Numbered from the stretch's first letter, positions 8,447 through 16,645 are shown. The stretch: 57,156 bases of DNA from Mucilaginibacter polytrichastri (GCF_001911425.1 NZ_MPPL01000001.1:1380318-1437473); one strand, 5' to 3'. Numbers and translations: made by a program. Notes: a model not told the origin generated them from the letters alone.

Positions 8447-9880
8447 TTGACCAAGCGCGATTATGATGCCGTAGTGGTTGGCTCGGGGCCAAATGGATTG
8501 GCTGCTGCTATTACCATGCAGCAGGCCGGGCTTGCTGTTTTATTGCTGGAAGGTAAAGACACTATAGGCGGTGGCCTGCGTACTGCCGAACTTACCCTGC
8601 CCGGTTTTAAACATGATATCTGTTCGGCTATCCATCCGTTGGCAGTAAGTTCTCCTTTTTTTAAAAGTTTGCCGCTGGCTCAATATGGGTTGGAGTTTAT
8701 TTATTCGCCCTATGCCGCTGCGCACCCGCTTGATGATGGTACGGCCGCTATACTGCAAAATTCATTAACGGCTACTGCCGCAGGTTTGGGCGATGATGAA
8801 AGCGCCTACCTGCAATTACTGCAGCCGCTGCTTAAATCATGGCCGGATATTTTGCCCGATGTTTTAGCGCCGCTTCAGTGGCCGCGCCATCCGTTTAAAC
8901 TGGCCGGTTTCGGGGTGAAGGGACTTCGTTCTGCCGAGGGCATCGCCAGGCAATATTTTAAAACAGCACAGGCGCAGGCTTTGTGGGCCGGTATGGCAGC
9001 ACATGGTATGCAACCGCTTCATAAACCTGTAACAGCTGCTGTAGCGTTGGTTTTATTATTGGCTGCGCATGATAAAGGGTGGCCTATACCAAAAGGAGGT
9101 TCGCAGCAAATTGCCGATGCCCTGGCTGCGCATTTTGTGGCTTTGGGTGGCAAGATAGAAACCGGCACAATGGTGAGCTCGCTAAAGCAATTACCGGGTA
9201 GCCATGCCGTTTTGTTTGATGTTGGCCCCAGGCAATTATTGCAGATAGCGGGGCATAGTTTATCGGCTGTTTACCAATGGCAACTTAATCGATATAAATA
9301 TGGCATGGGGGTTTACAAGGTAGATTGGGCCCTGGCCGAACCAATTCCTTTTACTGCAGAAGCCTGCAAGCAAGCCGGAACCGTACATATTGGCGGCACT
9401 TATGCCGAAGTTGCCGCAAGCGAACAAGCTGCCTGGCAAGGGGAAATTGCAGACAAGCCATTTGTGTTGCTGGCACAGCAAAGTTTGTTTGATAATACCC
9501 GTGCCCCGTCCGGGCAACATACTGCATGGGGATATTGCCATACACCTAATGGATCGGTAGTAAACATGACCGAGGCGATAGAAAAGCAAATTGAGCGTTT
9601 TGCTCCCGGTTTTCGCGAAAGAATTTTGGCTAAACATGGGATGGATTCGCAGCAAATGGAGGCTTATAACCCTAACTATTTTGGTGGCGATATTAACGGC
9701 GGCATACAAAATATAGCACAGCTATTTACCCGACCGGCTTTAAGGCTGTCGCCCTACCGTACTTCGGCTAAAGGGCTTTACATCTGTTCGGCTTCAACAC
9801 CGCCGGGGGGTGGTGTACATGGCATGTGTGGTTATTATGCAGCCAAACGTGCCTTGAAGGATGTGTTTAAGATTGCTTAG
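8447..9880 (+). CDS. FAD-dependent oxidoreductase, phytoene desaturase-like
   Basis: This 477-residue flavoprotein starts with the dinucleotide-binding motif VVVGSGPNGLAAAITMQQAG and then LLLEGKDTIGGGLRT, as in the CrtI-like amine-oxidase superfamily. The C terminus has the matching FAD motif (GLYICSASTPPGGGVHGMCG). The substrate is unknown; relatives are usually annotated as NAD(P)/FAD-dependent oxidoreductases. The start is a TTG: in-frame TAA codons lie two and three codons upstream, and no ATG occurs before the FAD motif, so a non-ATG start is close to forced. Confidence 0.88.
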   Translation: MTKRDYDAVVVGSGPNGLAAAITMQQAGLAVLLLEGKDTIGGGLRTAELTLPGFKHDICSAIHPLAVSSPFFKSLPLAQYGLEFIYSPYAAAHPLDDGTAAILQNSLTATAAGLGDDESAYLQLLQPLLKSWPDILPDVLAPLQWPRHPFKLAGFGVKGLRSAEGIARQYFKTAQAQALWAGMAAHGMQPLHKPVTAAVALVLLLAAHDKGWPIPKGGSQQIADALAAHFVALGGKIETGTMVSSLKQLPGSHAVLFDVGPRQLLQIAGHSLSAVYQWQLNRYKYGMGVYKVDWALAEPIPFTAEACKQAGTVHIGGTYAEVAASEQAAWQGEIADKPFVLLAQQSLFDNTRAPSGQHTAWGYCHTPNGSVVNMTEAIEKQIERFAPGFRERILAKHGMDSQQMEAYNPNYFGGDINGGIQNIAQLFTRPALRLSPYRTSAKGLYICSASTPPGGGVHGMCGYYAAKRALKDVFKIA

Positions 9881-9988
9881 TGCTTTTTGTTGGTTGGCGC
9901 ATCTTTTCTTCTGCTTCGGTTATATAATACCGTTTGATTTATAGAAAAATATTTTAGCTTTAGCGCAACATCATTAACCTTTATAAAC

Positions 9989-10840
9989 ATGTTAAGTGGC
10001 ATTTCTAAATCAGCTATAAGGCTTATTATACTTGTTATAGCGCTTTTTTCCATTCTCAATTTATCGGCACAAAGCAACAAGCCTAAGTTTAAAGTAATTG
10101 CATTTTACACTGCTAAAAATGACCAGGCGCATATCAGTTTTGTGCACGAGGCCAATAAATGGTTTCCGCAAATGGCAGCGAAATATCAATTTGCCTACGA
10201 TTCTACCAGTAACTGGAGTAACCTCAATGCCGAATACCTTTCGCATTACCAGGTTGTGCTGTTTTTGGATACCCGGCCCGAAGAGCCCGCCCAGCGCGAA
10301 GCTTTTCAGAAATATATGGAAAATGGCGGCGGCTGGATGGGATTCCATTTTTCGGCATTTGCACTCACCCCATCAACCTATCCTCAAAATTGGGATTGGT
10401 ACCACAATGAATTTTTAGGTTCGGGCCAGTATGGCAGTAATACCTGGCGGCCAACATCGGCTATTTTGCGGGTAGAGGACAAGGATCATCCAATTACCAA
10501 ACGGATGCCGCATACTATTAAGGCATCGCCCAATGAGTGGTACCGTTGGGAAAAGGATTTGCGGCAGAACTCGAATATCAGGATTTTGCTGGCTATTGAT
10601 TCAGCCAGTTTTCCTTTGGGAACCGGCCCTAAGCCAAGCGAAATATGGAACAGCGGCTATTACCCGGTAGTGTGGACTAACAAAAACTATAAAATGGTTT
10701 ATTTTAATATGGGGCATAACGATATTGATTACGAACACCATACCAATAAAGATCTGTCGCACACATTTGAGAGCCCCGAAGAAAGTAATTTAATTATGAA
10801 TGCCCTGGTGTGGTTAGGCACAGGTAAAAAGGTAAAATAA
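9989..10840 (+). CDS. Secreted ThuA-like domain protein
   Basis: An N-terminal signal peptide (hydrophobic to about residue 26, ending LSAQS) is followed by a ThuA-type domain of the class I glutamine amidotransferase-like fold. Segments VIAFYTAKNDQAHISFVHEA, GGGWMGFHFSAF and GHNDIDYEHH are typical of the trehalose-utilisation ThuA family common in Bacteroidota. Their role is in sugar metabolism, but the reaction of the periplasmic members is not settled. It is a single gene; the next gene begins 157 bp downstream. Confidence 0.88.
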   Translation: MLSGISKSAIRLIILVIALFSILNLSAQSNKPKFKVIAFYTAKNDQAHISFVHEANKWFPQMAAKYQFAYDSTSNWSNLNAEYLSHYQVVLFLDTRPEEPAQREAFQKYMENGGGWMGFHFSAFALTPSTYPQNWDWYHNEFLGSGQYGSNTWRPTSAILRVEDKDHPITKRMPHTIKASPNEWYRWEKDLRQNSNIRILLAIDSASFPLGTGPKPSEIWNSGYYPVVWTNKNYKMVYFNMGHNDIDYEHHTNKDLSHTFESPEESNLIMNALVWLGTGKKVK

Positions 10841-10962
10841 CATTAAACAGAAAAGCACCATTGGCTGCAAATACAGTAAAAAAAAGATAGGTCAATAATT
10901 ACTGGTGCCAAAGGTATGGTAGGTTAGTAGATTGAAAACAAGTGTCAGATTTAATAAAATTA

Positions 10963-10993
10963 TTGGCAGTTAAAATACCAAGTGGTATATTTG
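10963..10993 (+). promoter_or_regulatory. Promoter of the TetR gene, overlapped by its operator
   Basis: A TTGG element at 10963-10966 and an exact TAnnTTTG -7 box (TATATTTG, 10986-10993) are about 20 bp apart, matching the Bacteroidota promoter pattern. The palindrome AAATACCAAGTGGTATATTT (10973-10992) covers the spacer and most of the -7 box. The ATG follows only 4 bp after the -7 box, so transcription would start at or next to the start codon. Confidence 0.6.
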
Positions 10994-10997
10994 CAAT

Positions 10998-11603
10998 ATG
11001 GATAATCAATTGTCAAAGGCAGAACGTACCCGCCAGTTCATTATTGAAACCACTTCGGGTATATTTAACATGAAGGGATATGCAGGTACATCCATGTCTG
11101 ATCTGACAGAAGCCACCGGACTTACCAAAGGCAGTATCTACGGTAACTTCGAAAATAAGGAAGAAGTTGCGCTGGCTGTTTTTGATTATAACCACGAAAA
11201 AGTTAGAAATGCCATAAAGCAACGAATAGATAAAGCCAAAACATACCATGATAAGCTACTGGCTTACGCACAAATTTATGATCAATTTACCCGTAGTGCT
11301 GCTTTTTCAACAGGAGGATGCCCAATATTAAATACCGCCATTGAGGCTGATGATACCAATACTTTATTAAAAGATAAAGCTGCAAAGGCTGTAATGGGTT
11401 GGAAAAAAAATATCCAGGATCTGATAACAGATGGTATTGCCGCAGGCGAATTTAAGGTAGGTGTAGATGACAGCCGGTTCGCGCTGTCGATGATTGCCTT
11501 GATAGAGGGGGGGATTATGATAGCCAAAGTAACCAATAGCCAAAACAATCTCGACCAGATCATGAGTACTTTAGAAGTAATGATCAACCAATTAAAAGTG
11601 TAA
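10998..11603 (+). CDS. TetR/AcrR family transcriptional regulator
   Basis: This 201-residue repressor has the TetR helix-turn-helix at residues 28-55 (TSMSDLTEATGLTKGSIYGN, then FENKEEV) and a C-terminal ligand-binding domain with the GGCPILN segment seen in the YxaF/AcrR_C type of TetR proteins. The start at 10998 is the only early Met. A palindrome sits on its own promoter and near copies lie before the downstream SDR gene and before fabF. Negative autoregulation and control of those genes are therefore likely. The ligand is unknown; a reactive small molecule or fatty-acid derivative would fit the targets. Confidence 0.92.
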   Translation: MDNQLSKAERTRQFIIETTSGIFNMKGYAGTSMSDLTEATGLTKGSIYGNFENKEEVALAVFDYNHEKVRNAIKQRIDKAKTYHDKLLAYAQIYDQFTRSAAFSTGGCPILNTAIEADDTNTLLKDKAAKAVMGWKKNIQDLITDGIAAGEFKVGVDDSRFALSMIALIEGGIMIAKVTNSQNNLDQIMSTLEVMINQLKV

Positions 11604-11608
11604 AAAAA

Positions 11609-11644
11609 TTTGACATAAAATATACCAATTGGTATATTTTATGT
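11609..11644 (+). promoter_or_regulatory. 32-bp perfect palindrome and promoter of the SDR gene
   Basis: Bases 11613-11644 form a perfect 32-bp palindrome with centre ATATACCAATTGGTATAT. A TTTG -33 element (11609-11612) and a -7-like TATATTTT (11633-11640), 20 bp apart, frame it. A bound TetR dimer would block this promoter. The predicted mRNA would have a leader of about 110 nt before the ATG at 11757. Confidence 0.7.
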
Positions 11645-11756
11645 TTTAATATTGCATTGTCAATAACGAATAAAGCTGCTTATGGGCGTGGTGAATTTCT
11701 GAGCATTTATACTACAATCGAATTAATATCTATAAACAATATAAAAACAAATTAAA

Positions 11757-12500
11757 ATGAATATTACTAATAAAACAGTCCTTATTATTGGCGGTAGTGC
11801 CGGTATAGGATTTGAAACCGCTAAACTATTAACCGCAAAAGGTAACAAAGTAATCATCACCGGTCGCGACGAAAAGAGATTGAAGGAAGCTGCCGCCAAA
11901 ATAGAAGGCGTAAGCTTTTTTACAGGGGATGTAAGCAGTGAAGCCGATACAGCTAAGCTGGTTGAATACATTAACCAAAACTTCCCTAAACTGGATGTGC
12001 TGATTAATAATGCAGGCCGAGCTATTATACACCACCTGGCCGATAGCCCCAAAGCGTTTGATATTGCGAGTGATGAAATAATGACTAATTATTTGGCCAT
12101 CATCCGCCTCACAGAGAAATTATTGCCTGTATTAAAAGCACAAAAAGAAGCAGCTGTTATTAATGTAACATCGATAGTAGTATTTGCACCAGGTGCAACC
12201 TTACCAACCTATGCAGCTAGTAAGGCCGCTTTGCACTCCTATACCCGCTCATTGAGATATGCGCTTAAAGATACAGGTGTTAAAGTATTTGAGCTGATGC
12301 CGCCACTGGTAGATACCGAACTATCTAAAGAAATTGGTGGCCATAACGGTATCCCGCCGCAACAGGTAGCAGAAGAGTTATTGGATGGCCTGACCAATGA
12401 TGTTGCCGAGATCCATGTTGGCCAAACGGCTGATTTTTATAAATTGTATCTTTCATCACCAGAGCAGGCATTGCTTACGCTTAATTCGGGAAGAGAGTAA
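11757..12500 (+). CDS. Short-chain dehydrogenase/reductase, DltE-like
   Basis: A classical SDR of 247 residues: cofactor motif GGSAGIGFETA at residues 12-22, NNAG near residue 86, catalytic Ser in NVTSIVV near 139, and YAASK near 153. The overall sequence, including the LRYALKDTGVKVFELMPPLVDT stretch given here in part as KVFELMPPLVDT, resembles the proteins annotated as DltE-type oxidoreductases. The substrate is unknown. It lies 153 bp after tetR, behind its own promoter and a perfect palindromic operator, so it is the probable main target of that repressor. Confidence 0.92.
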   Translation: MNITNKTVLIIGGSAGIGFETAKLLTAKGNKVIITGRDEKRLKEAAAKIEGVSFFTGDVSSEADTAKLVEYINQNFPKLDVLINNAGRAIIHHLADSPKAFDIASDEIMTNYLAIIRLTEKLLPVLKAQKEAAVINVTSIVVFAPGATLPTYAASKAALHSYTRSLRYALKDTGVKVFELMPPLVDTELSKEIGGHNGIPPQQVAEELLDGLTNDVAEIHVGQTADFYKLYLSSPEQALLTLNSGRE

Positions 12501-12510
12501 TTCAACAACT

Positions 12511-12596
12511 TGTCCAGAGCGATAGCGAAGTATCTTCTTCGATCTGTATTACCGTGTACATTGCGTAGAAGATTCTTCATTACATTCAGGATGACA
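12511..12596. repeat. Degenerate REP-like element ending in TCAGGATGACA
   Basis: The end TTCAGGATGACA and the beginning TGTCCAGAGCGATAGCGAAG fit the ends of a foldback element of the GTCATCCTGA...TCAGGATGAC class. Related copies are at 20571-20641 and 22357-22423. It follows the stop of the SDR gene directly. Confidence 0.6.
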
Positions 12597-12606
12597 AAAT
12601 GGGTTA

Positions 12607-12644
12607 AACAAGAAGGCCTGCATAATAATGCAGGCCTTCTTGTT
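12607..12644. terminator. 17-bp stem-loop, terminator-like
   Basis: AACAAGAAGGCCTGCAT (12607-12623) pairs perfectly with 12628-12644 around an AATA loop. It lies between the converging SDR and membrane-protein genes and could end transcription from both sides, although no long T-tract follows. Confidence 0.6.
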
Positions 12645-12750
12645 ATATAATAATTATTCAGTTCTTAACACCGAAATACGATTATCACCACCAAAACTGA
12701 AGATGTTGCTCTGGCTCTGCAAAGACCAATTAAAATTATGGCAATAAAAT

Positions 12751-13431
12751 TTAATTAGCCTTTAAAGTATACATTTCTTCCTGCATTATTCGGTAACAGC
12801 TTTCTGCGTACAACAGCGTATAACAAAAAATCACCAGCGGAATAATAGGATGTACCCTCGTGAATTCCCTGGCGTGGTAATGCGTAAGCGTATTAATTAT
12901 ATTAGGAATAACAAAGGCCATATTTAACAAAGGTATTAGCGTAAATACCTTTCTGAGGATATCGGTTTTTAGCAATGATCGCTTATTGTCAATTTGTTTT
13001 ACCGACCGCATTTTTATCAGCACCGCAATGTATAGTGAGAACAGCGTCAAGAAAATAAGGCCATATATCCCCGCCGTGTACTTCAAATTAGCAGGTATAA
13101 ATTTATTTAAGATAACACAACCGACCGCCACGGCCAGTGTTTTCCACCAGATGTGGTGGAAATAGATTTTCCAGGCACGGCGATGAATTTTTAGCCGGTA
13201 TAATCTTTCCTGTACCCGTGCCATATTTTCGATACCCGCCTGTCCACCCAGGCTGCTGTCGATTAGTTCGTCTAGGAGTAATGAAACTTCACGAAAATCA
13301 CCGGCGGCTCTTTTAGTTTCGATATCTGTAGATATATGATCCAATAGCTCGTTGTAAATTTCCTGATAAGGTATTTTGAAATTTAGTATCCGTTGGCGAA
13401 TCATCTCGTATTCTTCAGGTTTCAGGGTCAT
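12751..13431 (-). CDS. Membrane protein paired with a PadR regulator
   Basis: The 226-residue protein has a soluble N-terminal half of about 90 residues (with YEMIRQRIL and a YQEIYNELLDHISTDIE helix) and four membrane helices at roughly 97-115, 120-142, 160-180 and 193-212. Its start overlaps the stop of the PadR gene by 4 bp (ATGA), so the two are translationally coupled. Small membrane partners with a conserved N-terminal domain are common next to PadR genes in Bacteroidota and may act in sensing or transport. No enzyme motif is visible, and the function is open. Confidence 0.8.
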   Translation of the reverse strand: MTLKPEEYEMIRQRILNFKIPYQEIYNELLDHISTDIETKRAAGDFREVSLLLDELIDSSLGGQAGIENMARVQERLYRLKIHRRAWKIYFHHIWWKTLAVAVGCVILNKFIPANLKYTAGIYGLIFLTLFSLYIAVLIKMRSVKQIDNKRSLLKTDILRKVFTLIPLLNMAFVIPNIINTLTHYHAREFTRVHPIIPLVIFCYTLLYAESCYRIMQEEMYTLKAN

Positions 13432-13766
13432 ATAAAATCAGGTTTTAAATTCAGTAATAAATGAAGCTGTTCTATAAATACTTTTGCTTCCTGTACTTTG
13501 CTCACAGCCTCTTTTCCACCTTCTTCAGTCAGGCTGTAGTATTTCCTCAGGCGATTGCCCGACGTTTCCGTTGTAGTTTCCAGCATACCCTCTGCTTCCA
13601 GCTTATGCAGTGCTGCATACAGTGCAGCTTCCGTCAGCACAATACCACCGCTGGTTATTTCCTTCACCTTCTGGCTTATTTCATAACCGTACATGCGGTG
13701 CCTGTCTTCCAGCAGTTTCAGAATAATTGTTTGCAATGTGCCTTTTAAAAGCGCGTTATTACCCAT
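13428..13766 (-). CDS. PadR family transcriptional regulator
   Basis: This is a 112-residue PadR winged-helix protein: KGTLQTIILKLLEDRHRMYG at the start, then YEISQKVKEITSGGI, EAALYAALHKLEAEGML and the wing RLRKYYSLTEEG. I place the start at the ATG at 13766 (MGNNALLKG); the longer frame adds 12 residues (MLCIINFSLYSF) that are not PadR-like and come from the promoter region. A near-perfect 31-bp palindrome lies 20 bp upstream, the likely autoregulatory operator. It is coupled to the membrane-protein gene that follows. Confidence 0.92.
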   Translation of the reverse strand: MGNNALLKGTLQTIILKLLEDRHRMYGYEISQKVKEITSGGIVLTEAALYAALHKLEAEGMLETTTETSGNRLRKYYSLTEEGGKEAVSKVQEAKVFIEQLHLLLNLKPDFI

Positions 13767-13786
13767 AAACGAATATAGTGAAAAAT

Positions 13787-13817
13787 TTATTATACACAAC
13801 AAAGTTGGGTATAATAA
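13787..13817. promoter_or_regulatory. 31-bp near-perfect palindrome, likely PadR operator
   Basis: The arms TTATTATAC and GTATAATAA, and the inner arms CAAC and GTTG, are perfectly complementary. Only one A/G pair and the central AAA break the symmetry. The position 20 bp before the padR start codon fits an autoregulatory site. Confidence 0.65.
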
Positions 13818-13917
13818 TAAATACGAGTTGCATGATTATTAAGTGATTACATGAGATAAAACAAAAATGGCCAGACAGATTATCTGCCCGGCCATTAATA
13901 ATATTCTCATAAAATAG

Positions 13918-15162
13918 TTACACTTTCTTAAAAACAGCAATACCATTGTGGCCGCCAAAGCCAAAGGTATTGCTCATAGCTACATCAACTTTGTGGCTAA
14001 TGGCTTCTTTCAATATAATGTTAAGGCTGTCTGGTATGGCAGGGTCTAGCACCTCGGTGTTAATAGTGGGGGCAATTACCTGGTCTTTGATGCTCATTAA
14101 ACAAACAATGGCTTCAATTGCACCAGCAGCACCGAGTAAATGGCCGGTCATAGATTTGGTTGCACTGATCTGCATATTGCTTTTCTCGCCGTTGGTGAGC
14201 TTTAAAATGGCTTTCAGTTCAGATAGGTCTCCAACAGGGGTAGAGGTAGCGTGCATGTTCAGGTAATCTACACCTGCAATGGTTATGCCCGATTCTGTAA
14301 GCGCCAGTTCCATTGCTTTGGCTGCGCCCAAACCTTCGGGGTGGGTGGCAGTCATGTGGTAGGCGTCAGCGGTCATGGCTGCGCCGGTAACTTCGCCGTA
14401 AATATGTGCGCCGCGCGCTTTGGCGTGTTCGTATTCTTCCAAAATTAAAGCGCCTGCGCCTTCGCCCATTACAAAACCATCGCGGTCAACATCAAACGGT
14501 CGGGATGCGTGTGTTGGGTCATCATTACGGGTCGACATGGCTTTCATCGAACTAAAACCACCGAAGGAAGCCTGCGTAATAGGGGCTTCAGAACCGCCGG
14601 TTACAATAATTTTGGCTTTGCCCAAACGAATGTAGTTAAAGGCATCCATAATAGCTGTGTTGGAGGTAGCACAGGCCGAAACTGTAGTGTAGTTAATGCC
14701 CATGTAGCCATTACGTAACGAGATCATACCCGATGCCATGTTTACCAGCATTTTGGGGATAAAGAATGGATTGAAACGCGGGTGACCATCGCCCAGGGCG
14801 TAATTGGTAACCTGCTCTTCAAATGTTTCCATACCGCCCTGGCCAGATCCCCAGATCACGCCCACATCAAACGGGTCCATCTTGTTAAAATCGAAGCCGG
14901 AATCTTTAATCGCTTCGTCCGAAGCAACAAAAGCATATTGGGTAAATGAATCTGTACGTTTAAGATCTGCACGGTCTATAAAGTCGGCAGCATTAAAATC
15001 TTTAAGCTCACAGGCAACCTGGCTGCGAAACAGACTAGGATCAAACTTGGTGATTCGGGATGCACCGCTTTTACCTGACACTATATTTTGCCAGAATGAT
15101 TTTACGTCGTTACCGATAGGGGTTAAAGCGCCAAGGCCGGTAACTACCACTCTTTTTAACAT
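13918..15162 (-). CDS. fabF: 3-oxoacyl-ACP synthase II (KAS II)
   Basis: A complete 414-residue KAS II. The catalytic Cys is C164 (VSACATSN), and the two His residues are in NMHATSTPVGD (about 304) and TGHLLGAAGA (about 341). It condenses malonyl-ACP with acyl-ACP in fatty acid elongation. The gene stands alone here, without the acpP and rnc neighbours usual for the housekeeping copy, so it may be a second fabF. Upstream are a TACATTTG -7 box and a palindrome matching the operators at tetR and the SDR gene. Confidence 0.95.
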   Translation of the reverse strand: MLKRVVVTGLGALTPIGNDVKSFWQNIVSGKSGASRITKFDPSLFRSQVACELKDFNAADFIDRADLKRTDSFTQYAFVASDEAIKDSGFDFNKMDPFDVGVIWGSGQGGMETFEEQVTNYALGDGHPRFNPFFIPKMLVNMASGMISLRNGYMGINYTTVSACATSNTAIMDAFNYIRLGKAKIIVTGGSEAPITQASFGGFSSMKAMSTRNDDPTHASRPFDVDRDGFVMGEGAGALILEEYEHAKARGAHIYGEVTGAAMTADAYHMTATHPEGLGAAKAMELALTESGITIAGVDYLNMHATSTPVGDLSELKAILKLTNGEKSNMQISATKSMTGHLLGAAGAIEAIVCLMSIKDQVIAPTINTEVLDPAIPDSLNIILKEAISHKVDVAMSNTFGFGGHNGIAVFKKV

Positions 15163-15183
15163 GTTGTTATTTTAAAATTTCGG

Positions 15184-15223
15184 CAAATGTACAAAATAAT
15201 TAAAATACCGATTGGTATTTTAA
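15184..15223 (-). promoter_or_regulatory. fabF promoter with a TetR-type operator
   Basis: An exact -7 box (TACATTTG) reads on the minus strand from 15191 to 15184. Just upstream is AAAATACCGATTGGTATTTT (15202-15221). Its left half TTAAAATACC is identical over 10 bp to the left half of the tetR operator, and only the central four bases break the symmetry. The operator covers the expected -33 region. Confidence 0.6.
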
Positions 15224-15401
15224 CATAGCGGTAATATAAAGCTATTTATTGCGGTTTGAAGCCTGGTTTTAAAAGGGCTAAATTTGAGTTGTACACAGCC
15301 ACAATGCTTGATAGGCATGCCTTATGAAGATTAACGATTGAGCCCAAAACTTAGCAGAATTAAGTGCAATTTAGCGGTGTTATTGTTTTGATTGATACCC
15401 G

Positions 15402-15539
15402 ATGAAAGAGAAAGAAAAATTAGACATAAGTTTTTGGACCAAGTATAAGCAGTTTGCCGGCAACGAAATATTGTTGTACGTAATTATGATTGTGGGGATT
15501 GTGCTGGGGATTTTTATTATCTCATTTTTTGTTAAATAA
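15402..15539 (+). CDS. 45-residue single-pass membrane peptide
   Basis: The ATG at 15402 opens a 45-codon frame ending in TAA at 15537-15539. The first half is charged (MKEKEKLDISFWTKYKQFAG). It is followed by one clear membrane helix of about 18 residues rich in Ile, Val and Leu, and ends FFVK. The charge pattern (positive N-terminal side, one helix, short tail) is what a real small membrane protein shows. It sits between fabF and the cytochrome c gene; the latter ends 55 bp away on the other strand. I recognise no family. Confidence 0.6.
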   Translation: MKEKEKLDISFWTKYKQFAGNEILLYVIMIVGIVLGIFIISFFVK

Positions 15540-15593
15540 CCTTTGGGTGTTTTTAAAGGGTTCATGAAATCTGGTAGATCAATCACTTCGCAA

Positions 15594-16013
15594 CTACTTA
15601 CAGCCAGACAGGTCTTTGTTTACCTCATCAACTTTTACAACACCCAATTTATTTCCAAATGAATTTTTGACATAGGTTAGTACCTGTGCAATTTCAATAG
15701 GGGCTAACTCAGCTGCCGGCATCTGGTTTTGGTACGGCTTGCCATGTACAATAATAAGGTTGCCTTTAAGGCCGTATTTGAGGATGCAGGCCAGTTGAGT
15801 TTTATTTTGTTTCAGATATACGGAATCTGTAAGCGGGGGCATCAGTGCAGAAAGCCCCTCGCCGTTGCTGCCGTGGCAGTTTTGGCAATGGGTTTGGTAA
15901 ACTATTGCACCTGCGGTATAAGCGCGCTTAAATTCAATATCCTGGTCGTTAATACAGGAGGCAATGAGCAATGAAACGATAAACAGTAATACAGCACTTA
16001 TTGGCCGCTTCAT
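15594..16013 (-). CDS. Class I cytochrome c lipoprotein
   Basis: The 139-residue protein has a lipoprotein signal peptide (lipobox IASC, lipidated Cys at 20) and one haem-binding CQNCH motif at residues 43-47. A downstream NQMPAAEL provides the probable Met ligand. It should be a membrane-anchored periplasmic mono-haem electron carrier. Its start overlaps the end of the SCO gene by 4 bp, so the two are coupled. The pairing with SCO points to a link with a haem-copper oxidase that is not in this window. Confidence 0.9.
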   Translation of the reverse strand: MKRPISAVLLFIVSLLIASCINDQDIEFKRAYTAGAIVYQTHCQNCHGSNGEGLSALMPPLTDSVYLKQNKTQLACILKYGLKGNLIIVHGKPYQNQMPAAELAPIEIAQVLTYVKNSFGNKLGVVKVDEVNKDLSGCK

Positions 16014-16645
16014 TGCACTATGTTTTGTTCCGGGTCTGCTTGTAAAGTTTTAATATCTGCTATCATTTTGGCTACCTCGGCAGGGTCTGTACCCAGGTAC
16101 GAGCCACGGATGCGTTTTTGCTTATCTATCAATATAAAATAACCATCGTGTACGTTGCCTTCGCGGGCTTCAACCATGTAGCTTTTGGCCAGTTTGTAAG
16201 TTTCTTCTTTCTGGCCTTGTAAAAACAACCAGTTTTTACCGGTGATGCCTAAATTATCGGCATACTTTTTCAATACGGCAACGCTATCGTGTTTAGGGTC
16301 TATGGTGTAAGATACGATCTTGAAGTTCCCTGCATTTTTAAATTCTTTATACACGTTAAGCATGTTGCGGTGCATTACCGGGCAAATGCTGGGGCAGGTG
16401 GTAAAAAAGAAATCGGCCACATAAATGTTACCATCCAGTGTTTTGTTGCTTACGCTATCGCCGTACTGGTTTATAAATTTAAATTTAGGTATGGTTTGGT
16501 AAACAGTATCGGTTATCGTTTTGCCGTTTACCGTTTTGGTATCGGCTTCGCGGTTGCCTAGTATGGGCAATACCTTTTGGCTTGCATTGTTACTGCATGC
16601 GCTTATGCTTAATACACATATTACTGCGTAAAATAGGTTCTTCAT
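16010..16645 (-). CDS. SCO1/SenC family copper chaperone lipoprotein
   Basis: This 211-residue thioredoxin-fold protein has a lipoprotein signal (lipobox ISAC). It carries the copper-binding CPSIC motif at C84 and C88 within FFFTTCPSICPVMH, and the third ligand His in NVHDGYFILID. SCO proteins deliver copper to the CuA site of cytochrome oxidase or keep its thiols reduced. The gene abuts the 148-residue lipoprotein gene (shared base at 16645) and overlaps the cytochrome c gene, making a three-gene operon. Confidence 0.93.
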   Translation of the reverse strand: MKNLFYAVICVLSISACSNNASQKVLPILGNREADTKTVNGKTITDTVYQTIPKFKFINQYGDSVSNKTLDGNIYVADFFFTTCPSICPVMHRNMLNVYKEFKNAGNFKIVSYTIDPKHDSVAVLKKYADNLGITGKNWLFLQGQKEETYKLAKSYMVEAREGNVHDGYFILIDKQKRIRGSYLGTDPAEVAKMIADIKTLQADPEQNIVQ

